Assembly: GCF_900497695.1 (NCBI RefSeq)
Contig: NZ_UIDD01000007.1
Coordinates: 496,001 to 560,000 of the forward strand
Length of the DNA: 64,000 nt
Reading direction: 5' to 3'
From: Pseudomonas wadenswilerensis
Lineage (GTDB): Bacteria; Pseudomonadota; Gammaproteobacteria; Pseudomonadales; Pseudomonadaceae
Position numbers and translations under genes: made by a program. Below the pieces are notes generated by a model. The model was not told the origin of the DNA and searched no databases. It worked only from the letters and a program-made list of their open reading frames with translations. Shown one piece after another: positions 9,568 to 18,900 of this stretch; within the stretch, counting starts at the first letter, position 1; the number at the start of each line of letters is the position of its first letter.

Positions 9568-10398
9568 TCAACCGTGCGCCGTGGTCCAGTCGACCCAACC
9601 GAACAGCCAGGTGCCGAGAATGATCAGGCCGAACCCGATGCGGTACCAGGCGAAGGCCGCATAGCTGTGGTTGGCGATGAACTTGAGCAGGCCACGTACC
9701 GCGATCATGGCGAAAATGAACGACACCACGAAGCCGATGGCAAATACCGGGAAGTCGTCGGGCTGGAACAGCTCGCGGTATTTGTAGCCCGAGTACACGG
9801 CGGCACCGACCATGGTCGGCATGGCCAGGAAGAACGAGAACTCGGTGGCCGCCTTGCGCGACAGGCCGAACAGCAAGCCACCAATGATGGTCGAGCCGGA
9901 GCGCGAGGTACCCGGGATCATCGCCAGGCACTGGGCGCAACCAATCTTCAGGGCATCGCTCCAGCGCATGTCGTCGACCTGGTCAACGCGGATCACATGC
10001 TCGCGGCGCTCGGCCCAGAGCATGATCACACCACCGACCACCAGGGCTGCGGCCACGGTGATGGGGTTGAACAGGTACTCGTGGATCAGGTCGGCGAACA
10101 ACACCCCCAGGACCACCGCCGGCATGAAGGCGATCAACAGGTTGACGGTAAAGCGCTGTGCTTCACGCTGACGTGGCAGCCCCACCACCACGTCGAAGAT
10201 CTTGCGGCGAAACTCCCAGACCACCGCCAGGATCGCGCCCAGCTGGATGATGATGTTGAAGGCCATGGCCCGCTCACCACCGAAGTTGATCAGGTCGGCC
10301 ACGACGATCTGGTGGCCGGTACTGGAAATCGGCAAGAACTCCGTCAAGCCTTCGACAATACCTAGAATGACAGCCTGCAGGCCGGTCCAAAGATCCAT
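9568..10398 (-). CDS. uppP: Undecaprenyl-diphosphatase UppP (BacA)
   Basis: A 276-residue integral membrane enzyme that dephosphorylates undecaprenyl pyrophosphate to recycle the lipid carrier for peptidoglycan and O-antigen synthesis. The diagnostic motifs are present: [18 protein letters not shown] near residue 12 (catalytic Glu and Ser region) and [12 protein letters not shown] near residue 164 (catalytic Arg). Multiple transmembrane helices follow. The start [13 protein letters not shown] at 10398 is the family start; an in-frame upstream codon at 10428 is not preferred. Confidence 0.96.
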   Translation of the reverse strand: MDLWTGLQAVILGIVEGLTEFLPISSTGHQIVVADLINFGGERAMAFNIIIQLGAILAVVWEFRRKIFDVVVGLPRQREAQRFTVNLLIAFMPAVVLGVLFADLIHEYLFNPITVAAALVVGGVIMLWAERREHVIRVDQVDDMRWSDALKIGCAQCLAMIPGTSRSGSTIIGGLLFGLSRKAATEFSFFLAMPTMVGAAVYSGYKYRELFQPDDFPVFAIGFVVSFIFAMIAVRGLLKFIANHSYAAFAWYRIGFGLIILGTWLFGWVDWTTAHG

Positions 10399-10698
10399 GC
10401 TTCCCCCGTGAGGCAATGCCTGCGGCATGCCCCTTTATAGTCTTTTAGTTGCCAATGGCTGTTCAGCGCCTGGCCGTTTTACAGCGACAGTTGGTCGCAA
10501 AGCCAGCAGAAAAGTTCACGCGGCCTTCAGGTTTACCCCGTCGAGGCCGAAATCCTATCAGACCTCTCGGATAAACGCTGCTGGGACGACGCAACAGACC
10601 TCAACGAATCAAGCACTTAGCCCTTGGTCGAGTAGGTTCGGGGGGCAAAGCATGCTTGGATGTAGGCAACAATAAAAAGAATTCGGGGTAAGCATTCC
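10399..10698. other. Intergenic region between uppP and chemoreceptor
   Basis: About 300 bases between divergent genes with no coding signal I can support. It must hold the promoters of both uppP and the chemoreceptor gene. I looked for a sigma28-type box for the chemoreceptor and found no convincing match. A GGGG-containing ribosome-binding site lies 10 bases before the chemoreceptor ATG. Confidence 0.4.
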
Positions 10699-12333
10699 AT
10701 GAAAACTCTTCGCAGTATGTCGATCAGCCGGCGCTTGTGGCTGATCCTGGTGGTGGCAGTGGTGATGCTGGTAACCCTGGGGCTGCTGATGCTGCGCCAG
10801 ATCCACGGTGACCTGTACCAGGCCAAGGCCGAAAAGACCCGCCACGTGGTCGAGACCGCCGCCGGGGTCCTGGCGTATTACCAGGGCCTGGAAGCGGCCG
10901 GTACCCTCAGCCGCGATGCCGCCCAGCAACAAGCCTTGAGCGCGGTGCGCGGCCTGCGTTATGACCAGAATGACTACTTCTGGATCAATGACCTTGGGCC
11001 GAAGATGATCATGCACCCGACCAACCCCAAGCTCGACGGCCAGGACCTGTCGGCGATTCGCGACCCGGACGGCTTTGCCCTGTTCAACGAGATGGCCGCC
11101 CTGGCCAAGGCCAAGGGTGCCGGCAGCATCGACTACCGCTGGCCGAAGCCGGGTGCCAGCGAGCCGGTGAAAAAAACCTCCTACGTTCAACTGTTCGAGC
11201 CGTGGGGCTGGGTGATCGGCTCGGGCGTCTACATCGACGACATGCAGGCCGAGTTCATCCGCCAGTTGCGCGACGCCTCGATTCTCGGCCTGGGTATCGC
11301 CCTGGTGATGACTCTGCTGGTGGTGCTGATCGCCCGCAGCATTGCCCGGCCGCTGCAGGAGGCGGTCGATGCCATGGCCACCATCGCCAGTGGTGAGAGC
11401 GACCTGACCCGGCGCCTGGATACCCACGGCAACGATGAAGTGACCCAGCTGGGTACCCACTTCAACAGCTTTACCGGCAAGTTGCAGGGCGTGGTCAGCC
11501 AGTTGCAGGGCGCAGTGCATGCCTTGGGGCAGTCGGCCACGGACGTTGGCAACAACGCCGGCCAGGCCCAGCAGCGTAGCGAGCAGCAGTCGCAGCAGAT
11601 GGAACAGGTGGCCACGGCAATCAACGAAGTCACCTACGCGGTGCAGGATGTGGCCAAGAACGCCGAACAAGCCTCCAGCGAGATGCACGATGCCCAACTG
11701 CGCGCCGAACAAGGGCAGCACAGTATCCATGGCAGCCTGCAGCGTATCGATCAGCTGTCGGCGACCATCGATGAAGCCGTGCAGGTCATTCGTGCCCTGG
11801 CCGGCCAGAGCACACGCATCGGCAGCGTGCTTGAAGTAATTCGCTCGATTGCCGAGCAGACCAACCTGCTGGCCCTCAACGCGGCGATCGAAGCGGCCCG
11901 TGCTGGCGAACAGGGTCGCGGCTTTGCCGTGGTGGCCGACGAGGTGCGCTTGCTGGCCCAGCGCACCCAACAGTCCACCGCAGAAATCCAGAGCATGATC
12001 GAGCACCTGCAGGGCCAGTCCGAAGCGGCCGTCAAGGCCATCGACGCCAGCAGCGAGGCCTCGCGCCAGACCGTCGAGCAGGCCAGCGAAGCCGGGGTGA
12101 GCCTGGATGCCATCAGCCAGGCGCTGCACAACCTGACGGCGCTTAACGCCTCGATTGCCAGTGCCACCTTGCAGCAGTCCCATGTGGTCGAGGAGATCAA
12201 CCGCAACGTGACCGAAACGGCAGACCTGTCCCAGCAAACCGCCCTGGCGGCGCAGCACTCCAGCGACTCGGGCAAAGCACTTGCGCGGCTGAGCACGCAG
12301 CTTGAACAACTACTGCGACAGTTCCGGGTTTAA
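10699..12333 (+). CDS. Methyl-accepting chemotaxis protein with single Cache sensor
   Basis: A 544-residue chemoreceptor. A short cytoplasmic N-terminus precedes a transmembrane helix (residues 12-34). The periplasmic single-Cache domain (about 36-188) contains the hallmark [20 protein letters not shown] and [16 protein letters not shown] motifs. A second transmembrane helix (about 192-213), HAMP domain and a long signalling domain follow; the conserved hairpin tip is [17 protein letters not shown] ([20 protein letters not shown]) with [14 protein letters not shown] after it. sCache receptors of this type commonly bind small organic acids, but the ligand here is unknown. There is no C-terminal CheR-docking pentapeptide. 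The gene stands alone. Confidence 0.93.
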   Translation: MKTLRSMSISRRLWLILVVAVVMLVTLGLLMLRQIHGDLYQAKAEKTRHVVETAAGVLAYYQGLEAAGTLSRDAAQQQALSAVRGLRYDQNDYFWINDLGPKMIMHPTNPKLDGQDLSAIRDPDGFALFNEMAALAKAKGAGSIDYRWPKPGASEPVKKTSYVQLFEPWGWVIGSGVYIDDMQAEFIRQLRDASILGLGIALVMTLLVVLIARSIARPLQEAVDAMATIASGESDLTRRLDTHGNDEVTQLGTHFNSFTGKLQGVVSQLQGAVHALGQSATDVGNNAGQAQQRSEQQSQQMEQVATAINEVTYAVQDVAKNAEQASSEMHDAQLRAEQGQHSIHGSLQRIDQLSATIDEAVQVIRALAGQSTRIGSVLEVIRSIAEQTNLLALNAAIEAARAGEQGRGFAVVADEVRLLAQRTQQSTAEIQSMIEHLQGQSEAAVKAIDASSEASRQTVEQASEAGVSLDAISQALHNLTALNASIASATLQQSHVVEEINRNVTETADLSQQTALAAQHSSDSGKALARLSTQLEQLLRQFRV

Positions 12334-12420
12334 CGCAAATCATGTAAGACTTTTGCCAATAGACTGCCTGACGAAATTGCCCCTAAGGTAAAGCCTCCCC
12401 CATGGAAGGAGGCTACACCC

Positions 12421-14064
12421 ATGCACAAGCACCCCTTGGCAATCGCCTTGCTGCTTTGCCTGCCGGCGGCACACGCAGCACAATCCGTTACCAGCGCACT
12501 CGATCCAGCCCAGACCCTTGAGCGGATCAACCGCAACTACAACACCGTCATCAACGCCGCCGCGCCGTGCAAGGAGCCCGACACCGGAGCGCCGCGCGGG
12601 CACAACTACTGCAGCGGCGTGACCGTGCGCATGGTCGACGACGGGCCGTTCAACTTCTGGGATTACAGCGAGTTCGCGAAAAAGCTCGGCGCGAGCTCAT
12701 TCACCTGGATTCGCAAAGACCTCAGCATCAGCAAACTGGTGCGCCCGGCCGGTTTCATCCTGCGCACCCCTGCCGATGCCTGGACGTTGAAGCAACCCGT
12801 CATGGAAACCGGCTACCTGTGCATCTTCGCCTTTGACGGCTACACCGGCACCGAACGCCAATGGCACGGTTGCGGCCTGTACAACCAGCCAATCCCGGCG
12901 GGTGCGGCGCCGACCCCCAACCAGCCCAACAAGAACCGCAACCTGGCGTTCGGTAGCTGCGATATCAGCGGCGTCGACACCGCCGGCCAATGGCGGGCCA
13001 AGTACCGTAACGGTATCCAGCAGGGGCAATGCTCATGGAACGCCGAGCAGCCGACCGACTGGGACGCGATGATCGATGTCCACCAGAACCCCGGCAAGCA
13101 AGGCGAAGCCTGGATCGCCAAGGACCAGTTCAACGAGTTCCTGATCCGTACCGCCACCGATACGGGTGACGGCAGCGCGCGCCTGCCTCACATCGACGCG
13201 TTAGTGTACGACCCCAACAGCACCTTTGTTGCGCCAACCCGCGGCGACGTGAAAAGGCCGGTGCCCACTAATGGCCTGGAAGTGGCCCGCAGCTTCCAGC
13301 GCAAGCTGTTCGCCCAGGGCTATGCGGTGCCGGTGCTCAGGATGGACTTTCAGCAGCCTGCAGAAAACCGCTTCGCCTACCTCGCCAGCGACCAGGTGGT
13401 CAGCCTCGGTATCAGCGGTGTGATCGAGCAAACGTACATCCAGTCGGCGAACTGGGAACTGCGCCTGGACCCGGGCAGCGGCCGCCAGGAGTGGACCCTG
13501 GTAGTCATCCCTACTGCGCTGGGCAAGGCCCGTCAGGCCAGCGACCAGCAGGCGCTTTATGACGAGCTGTTCAGCTTGCGCGGCGCCGACCCGCAATGGC
13601 AGCAGCAGGAAACCAGCGCGGGCAGCATGCGCCAGCAGCTGGCCTGCCTGATCGGCAACTACCCGGCCAAGAGCCAATGGAACATCGAGCCGTTCCGGCC
13701 GAAGGTCAGTGACAGCGAGGCCGCCAAGGCAGGCTGCAACCCCTTTGCGCCGACAACGTCAGGGCTGATTGCCGCCTCGTCCTGGTCGCAGTTCAAAGAC
13801 TCGGTCAGCGGCAGGCAGGTCTGGGGCTTGCGCGTGGTGCCGACCGCCGCGGGACGCACGGCCTCTGGCGAGCAGCTCTATGCTGAACTGCTGCGTCTGC
13901 GTGGCAACGATCCGCAGTGGCAGGAAGGCGGCCCGGGCAGCATGCGCGAACAACTCGATTGCTTGCAAAACAACTACCGGGCCAAGGCGGAGTGGAACCT
14001 TGAACCCTATCGCCGGGCAGCCGGCAAGGAGCAAACCAGGGCGCAGGGGTGCAATCCGGTCTAG
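12421..14064 (+). CDS. Secreted halovibrin-like protein with two C-terminal DUF2599-like repeats
   Basis: A 547-residue protein with a signal peptide (MHKHPLAIALLLCLPAAHAAQ) and a GGAGG ribosome-binding site. The N-terminal part (CSGVTVRMVDDGPFNFW, SSFTWIRKDLSI, GYLCIFAFDGYT, QWRAKYRNG..QCSWN) parallels the convergent neighbour and recalls the Pseudomonas/Vibrio halovibrin HvnA/HvnC group, from which an NAD-hydrolysing or ADP-ribosylating activity has been reported. That family call is from memory. The C-terminus holds two tandem copies of a roughly 95-residue module (QSANWELRLDPGSGRQEWTL... and ASSWSQFKDSVSGRQVWGL..., each ending in AKxxWNxEPxRP and CNP), like DUF2599. Paired cysteines suggest disulfides. 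Confidence in secretion is high, in function low. Confidence 0.65.
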   Translation: MHKHPLAIALLLCLPAAHAAQSVTSALDPAQTLERINRNYNTVINAAAPCKEPDTGAPRGHNYCSGVTVRMVDDGPFNFWDYSEFAKKLGASSFTWIRKDLSISKLVRPAGFILRTPADAWTLKQPVMETGYLCIFAFDGYTGTERQWHGCGLYNQPIPAGAAPTPNQPNKNRNLAFGSCDISGVDTAGQWRAKYRNGIQQGQCSWNAEQPTDWDAMIDVHQNPGKQGEAWIAKDQFNEFLIRTATDTGDGSARLPHIDALVYDPNSTFVAPTRGDVKRPVPTNGLEVARSFQRKLFAQGYAVPVLRMDFQQPAENRFAYLASDQVVSLGISGVIEQTYIQSANWELRLDPGSGRQEWTLVVIPTALGKARQASDQQALYDELFSLRGADPQWQQQETSAGSMRQQLACLIGNYPAKSQWNIEPFRPKVSDSEAAKAGCNPFAPTTSGLIAASSWSQFKDSVSGRQVWGLRVVPTAAGRTASGEQLYAELLRLRGNDPQWQEGGPGSMREQLDCLQNNYRAKAEWNLEPYRRAAGKEQTRAQGCNPV

Positions 14065-14081
14065 GCAACTGCGCCTGTAGC

Positions 14082-14119
14082 AAAAAAGCCTGCCGACACC
14101 CCTGAAGGGCTCGGCAGGC
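14082..14119 (-). terminator. Terminator between convergent halovibrin-like genes
   Basis: A nine-base-pair stem (GCCTGCCGA / TCGGCAGGC, 14088-14119) flanked by an A6 run on the left serves as a T-run for the minus-strand gene. Its position between two convergent genes lets it act on both. Confidence 0.8.
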
Positions 14120-14166
14120 AACAGCGTTCAGGCTGACAAAGCCCGGTTTATGTCAGTCAACCCGGC

Positions 14167-15405
14167 TCAGTACGGGTTGCACTGCATGGCCACGGCTTTC
14201 TGCTGATCGACATAGGGACGCGCCGGTTCCAGGTTCCACTCGGGCTTGTTGCGTACCGGCCGGCCATCGTAGACCGCCGCCAGATGGCAAACCAGTTGCC
14301 GGCGGAGGGAGCCACCATTGATGCTGTATTGCCTCCATTGATCGTCGTTTTTGTGGGCGTTGTACAGTTCGGCAAACATCCTGTCGGTTTCATTATCGGC
14401 GATCTGGCGTCCGCACTCGGTCGGTACTACCTGAAGCGACCAGGTGTTGGGGCCAAGTTTCGGGTCAGGACGTTGTACCCAGCTGCTGGACTGGATGTAC
14501 TTGTCACAGAACGGCTTGGCGGGCGGTTGCGGTGCTGCGGCGCAGGAGAACGTCGCCTTGCCATTGGGGGTTCTCGGAAAGTCGATCTTGATGATATTGC
14601 GCTGCTTGCCGGTTTTTCTTTCATAGTCCTGCTGGTTGAGCTGGGCATCCCTCAAGCCGCGTGAGTCGCTGTAGAAAAAGGCCAGTATCGGCAGTTCATC
14701 TTCTTTCGGGTTGCCCAGGCGAAACTCCGTCTGGGTCTGGAACTCGCGGGTATTGATGACCTGCCGGGCGCCCATGAAGTTTTTAAACGCGTCCACCCGC
14801 TCCTTGCTGCTCATCGGGTTGCGCATGTTGAAGCCGCACTGCAACTGATCCTGCTTCCTGTCGTTGTTGAACCTGGTGAAATGCGCGACCCAGGCATTGG
14901 CACTGCTGATCGGAGGGTTCATGGCCTGGCAAACGGCCTCGGTCTGGGTTGTATTCCTGTTGTTGCCACAACCACGGTCGTCACGAAAGTCGGTCCAGGC
15001 ATCATTTGGAAAGGCGCAGTAAACGTGCACCGGGGTCTCGGGTTTGCGAACCAGGTCGACCGGTGTAATAAGGTAGCCGTTCTGCGTACTCATGCCGGGG
15101 TCTTCATAGCTGATGCCGTCCGCGCGCATCCAGGAAGCGGCGAACGTGCCCAGTTCCTTGGCTTTCGGGCTGGGGTTCCACACATCCCATTGCTGGCCCT
15201 TCGCAGGGTCCGCACGGTGGGTGCCCCTGACCAGCAACCCCGAACAATCCGATGCAGGGTCTTCCCCGCAACTGGACACGGTCTTGTTGTACAACGTCTC
15301 GACCTGTTTGAGCGTCTCTGCGCATGACTCGGCATAGGCCGAGGTCGCTTGCAAGAGCAACGGAAACACGAGTACCGGGATGATCTTGTTCAAACGTCTT
15401 TGCAT
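14167..15405 (-). CDS. Secreted halovibrin-like protein with one C-terminal DUF2599-like domain
   Basis: A 412-residue protein with a signal peptide (MQRRLNKIIPVLVFPLLLQA..AYAES). The second of two ATGs is chosen because the AGGGAG ribosome-binding site lies nine bases before it but touches the first. The body shares CSGLLVRGTHR, WDVWNPSPKAKELG, SWMRADGIS, VYCAFPNDAWTDFRDDRGCG and QCGFNMRNP with the halovibrin-like family. The C-terminal module (YIQSSSWVQRPD...WSLQVVPTECGR...EWNLEPARP...CNPY) occurs once here and twice in the convergent paralogue. It is likely exported; toxin or NAD-hydrolase function is only a family-based inference. An AT-rich sequence at 15521-15538 upstream partly resembles the box found before the giant-repeat genes. 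Confidence 0.65.
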   Translation of the reverse strand: MQRRLNKIIPVLVFPLLLQATSAYAESCAETLKQVETLYNKTVSSCGEDPASDCSGLLVRGTHRADPAKGQQWDVWNPSPKAKELGTFAASWMRADGISYEDPGMSTQNGYLITPVDLVRKPETPVHVYCAFPNDAWTDFRDDRGCGNNRNTTQTEAVCQAMNPPISSANAWVAHFTRFNNDRKQDQLQCGFNMRNPMSSKERVDAFKNFMGARQVINTREFQTQTEFRLGNPKEDELPILAFFYSDSRGLRDAQLNQQDYERKTGKQRNIIKIDFPRTPNGKATFSCAAAPQPPAKPFCDKYIQSSSWVQRPDPKLGPNTWSLQVVPTECGRQIADNETDRMFAELYNAHKNDDQWRQYSINGGSLRRQLVCHLAAVYDGRPVRNKPEWNLEPARPYVDQQKAVAMQCNPY

Positions 15406-15866
15406 GGCGTGCATCTCCCTGATTAGCCAAGCTCACAGCGTATGGGCGTGTATCTGAAGCAGCTTCAGCGACGGCGAGCCGTTGCAAACGTCAATCTGCC
15501 AAGTACGGCGTCCTGCCGAAACTGAGCAAAATTCTAGTTTGAAATCAGCACGACGAACGCTGTTAGCGTTAAGAATCTGTCCAGCGGCCAATGCAATGCC
15601 CTGCAGCGCGCCCCTCAGCTGGACGCTCCCAAAGTTGGGCGGCAGCCTGCGCCCCGTAGTCGACAGGGCTCAGGTTGGGGGCAGTCCATGTCGTAGGACT
15701 CATCCGCGAAGGACTGGATGGCAGCCAGAGGCGATGAGCCAACTGGACGACCTCGGTGCAATCCTCGACCTTGAGCACCTCGAACAGCTCAAACCCTTGC
15801 GCAAACTGTCGACCTTCAACAACCACACCAAAATATTCTCGCGTTACAATTTTGCAAAACTGAAAA
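15406..15866. other. Gene-poor spacer between halovibrin-like and giant-repeat genes
   Basis: About 460 bases without a gene I can support. Open frames exist on both strands (plus 15482-15910; minus 15569-15883) but neither has a convincing start, ribosome-binding site or family resemblance. The base composition is lower in GC near 15835-15870, as expected for transcription control DNA. The minus-strand reading may be a degraded gene remnant; I could not identify it. Confidence 0.3.
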
Positions 15867-15895
15867 CAAAAAGACCGCTCCAAGTGGAACGGTCT
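15866..15895 (-). terminator. Terminator of the giant-repeat gene
   Basis: The stem AGACCG(C)TCC / GGA(A)CGGTCT (15872-15895) is followed on the minus strand by a run of T. It lies 19 bases after the stop codon of the 2,076-residue gene. Confidence 0.85.
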
Positions 15896-15913
15896 GTTAA
15901 AACCCGATAACTT

Positions 15914-18900
15914 TTAAGTAAACGTCATGGTTTTGCTAATGCGCAGGGAGCCATGGGCCACGGTAACGACGACGGTTTGTCTAAGATTATTCGTCACATC
16001 AAAGAACACACCTGTTAATCCCCCTGTAACGGGCAGGCGTATTATTGCGGTTTGCTCTGGGTAGCCCACCAATCTGGCATTGCCCGACACACTGACAGTC
16101 GCATTCGGATTTGACGTGTAAAAATTGCCCTCAAAGACACATCGATTGATACTACGATTGTCACCCCGCGCTCCGCTAGCAACATTAAATCTCAGATTGT
16201 ACAGCCCATCATTATCATCTACTGGAAAGCTGGTTCGGAAATTGAGATTGGCAATAACATCGGAATACCCAGTTTGAGACGCTGTGATTGTTGCATTAGG
16301 CATTGTACTTTTAACAGTGACTCGTGCCTCGCCGTAGCCGTCCAGTGTCACGTCACGTTCTTGGCTATCATCAGCGAAACTTGCACTACCAGACAGTTTT
16401 AGAGTAATGGCACTACCCGCCACACCAATGACGGTGACGGCATTTGTCTCTCTCGCAAAATCCCAGTATGAAGACAGCAAATTGCTCGTTATACCTCCCG
16501 TGGATACCGCCAGCGCGGCGAGCGATCTGGTCAAGAGCTGATACCCGCGCACCGGCGCGTCGATGGCATTTTCCAGGTCACCTGTACCGCGTGGATCAAC
16601 CTGTACATGAATCGTCAGACTTGAATCATGCACCAGTGTGTTCAGTGTCTGGCGCGAGAGCGCCCTGCTGACACCGCTGCCAAGTTCCTGTCGTGTTACA
16701 GGCGCTGCCTCGGCCAGCCAAACCTTCAACTCCTGGTTACTAGCCAGACGCCCTATCACACTAATCCAGATAGTCTGACCTTCAGCTATGCCCGCCCATG
16801 GGGGCATCCAAACGGTGGCATCACCATTGAAGTATGCAAGATCCAGCACGGCGCCCCGGGCTTCAGTTATTTCAGGGGCGGTCAGAGCGACACTGAGCTG
16901 GCGAATCTGGTACCTGCGCAGTGGGAACCTGATTGCCTCGGCCTCCTCAGCATCCTCCCGCAGCCCAACCAGCATCTCCAGAACAATCTCGCTGAGATCA
17001 GCAAAGCCTTGGAGTTCAAAGCGCGTCAGCGTAGCGCGGATACCCAGGTCCACTTCGCCAGGCGCCACAAGCTGGCGCTCGGCAAGGACAATGGTCTTGT
17101 CGTTACCCTCATGGTCTACCCCCCGGCAACGGAACCAATACCGCTGGCGCAGATTGATCCCATTCCATTTCGCCACCGTGGCCAGCGCATTGCCCTGAAA
17201 ACTCCGTAGATCGAGCACATCACCATTGGCCTCCTCGATCCGTGGCCGTGGCGGGTTGCTCAGCACCGGCCCGATGCCCAGGTGCAGGAAGTCCGAATAG
17301 CGTCGGCGTTCCGCAGGCTCAGTAACGAAGTAACGGACGCGCACCTCATGCCCCAGGCTGGGCACGATGTCTTCCTCGTAGACGGGGAACGCCACGTCAT
17401 CGGCAATTTGCACCGGGAAGCTATCGAAGATGTCCGCGTCCTCTACCGGGCTCAGCCACTCCATAAACACCGTCTGCCCGGGTGCCATGCCGTCGTACAA
17501 GGGAGCCTCGACGGTGGCCACCACGATGCCGATCGGATCAAGGGTGTCGTTCTCCGCCTCCGGCACGGTCGGGCGGACCAGCTCGGGGGCTGGCTCACCG
17601 ACCCACAGCGGCAACACCTGCGACTCCCGCGGCTCGCTGCTGCCGAAGTACACCCGGTAGAACAACTCCAGGCGACCGCCAGACAGCGCGGCAATATGTA
17701 TGTCCTCCACAATAATCACTACCGGATTGCCCACCTGGGCACCGGTCATGAACCGGTCGGTCATATGGACATAAGCATGACCGCTCTCCCGTTTGCCTTG
17801 CCAGACCAGGCGTACCTGCTGACCGGCGAACATACCCACCCACGGCGGGATCCGCACCACGGCTCGCGACAGGGTATCGGGCAGGAAGTCTTCCTCACGA
17901 CTATCCACATCCGGCGGCAGCAAATCGGCCGCCTTGCCCCTGACACCGACGGCAGTGGTTCTGGACGGTATCTGCTGCCCGTCGCGAGTCACCTTGTAGG
18001 AGACATAGGCCAGGCCACCGGCGATCGACTCGGCGATGCTGTTGGGTACCTCGTGCCTAATGGGACGAGGTGGCGGCATGATGCCCACCGGGTATTCAGG
18101 CGAAACATGCGGCGGGATTTCCACGACGTCTTCGGTATAACCGCGAAAGGTGAACACCACCCGATCACCGGCCCGGAAGTCGGGCCGATCGGCGATAACC
18201 GATATGCCGACATCGGCGCCCTGCAGCGCCCCCAGGTCGAGGAAACCTTCCTCGTCAATCCCGGCCACCCCTGGCCGTGGCAACAACAGCAGGCTGACTT
18301 CGACAAAGGCATAGCTGGGCAACGAGGCGCCATCGGAGTCGTTGCCCACCTCGTCTTCCAGCCAGTACAGGACCAGCAGGCGCTCATCATCGCCGCCCGC
18401 CTCGATGGTGGCAAAGTCGACGAACACCGGTATGACTTTGCGCACCTCGCCTTCCTGGACCACGTGTGTGACCTTGGCGCCACCCCAGCTCAAATTGAGG
18501 GTGTCGCCGACTTCCATGTAGTACCAGGGATTGACGTACACCGTCACGCCGTCCTGGGCCATCTCCCAGTCAATCAGGCCGAAGGGCACGTCCGGCGACA
18601 TCAAGCCGGCATGATGAGGGCTGCCTGGGGTCGGATTGGGCCCGCCGGGCAAGGTGACCTTGACCTTGACCCGCAAGCGCGCAGACGCCCGTTTGTTGCC
18701 GCTGAGCGGCTCGACCGTGAACCATACCTCGCTGACGCCTTTGGGAATGCGGGCAGCCGGCACGAACAGGGTGACCAGGTTGTTCACTTCCTCGGGCAAT
18801 ACCACGATCGGCAATGGCGTGGCAGGCACCTCTTCGTCGCCGAAGTGCACGTGAATCTTGTCGCCGGCGGCCATTTGCAGGTAAGGCTCGACCAGCACCA

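Noticed and set aside
10540..10590. Flagellar-type (sigma28) promoter before the chemoreceptor
   Set aside because: A CTCGGATAA sequence resembles the -10 but there is no suitable -35 at the right distance.
12370..12390. CTGACGAAATTGCC before the plus-strand halovibrin-like gene resembling box 1
   Set aside because: Only 12 of 14 core bases match, the orientation is opposite and box 2 is absent; probably chance.
15482..15910. Possible small gene in the spacer
   Set aside because: No ribosome-binding site or recognisable motif; its end runs through the terminator of the giant gene.
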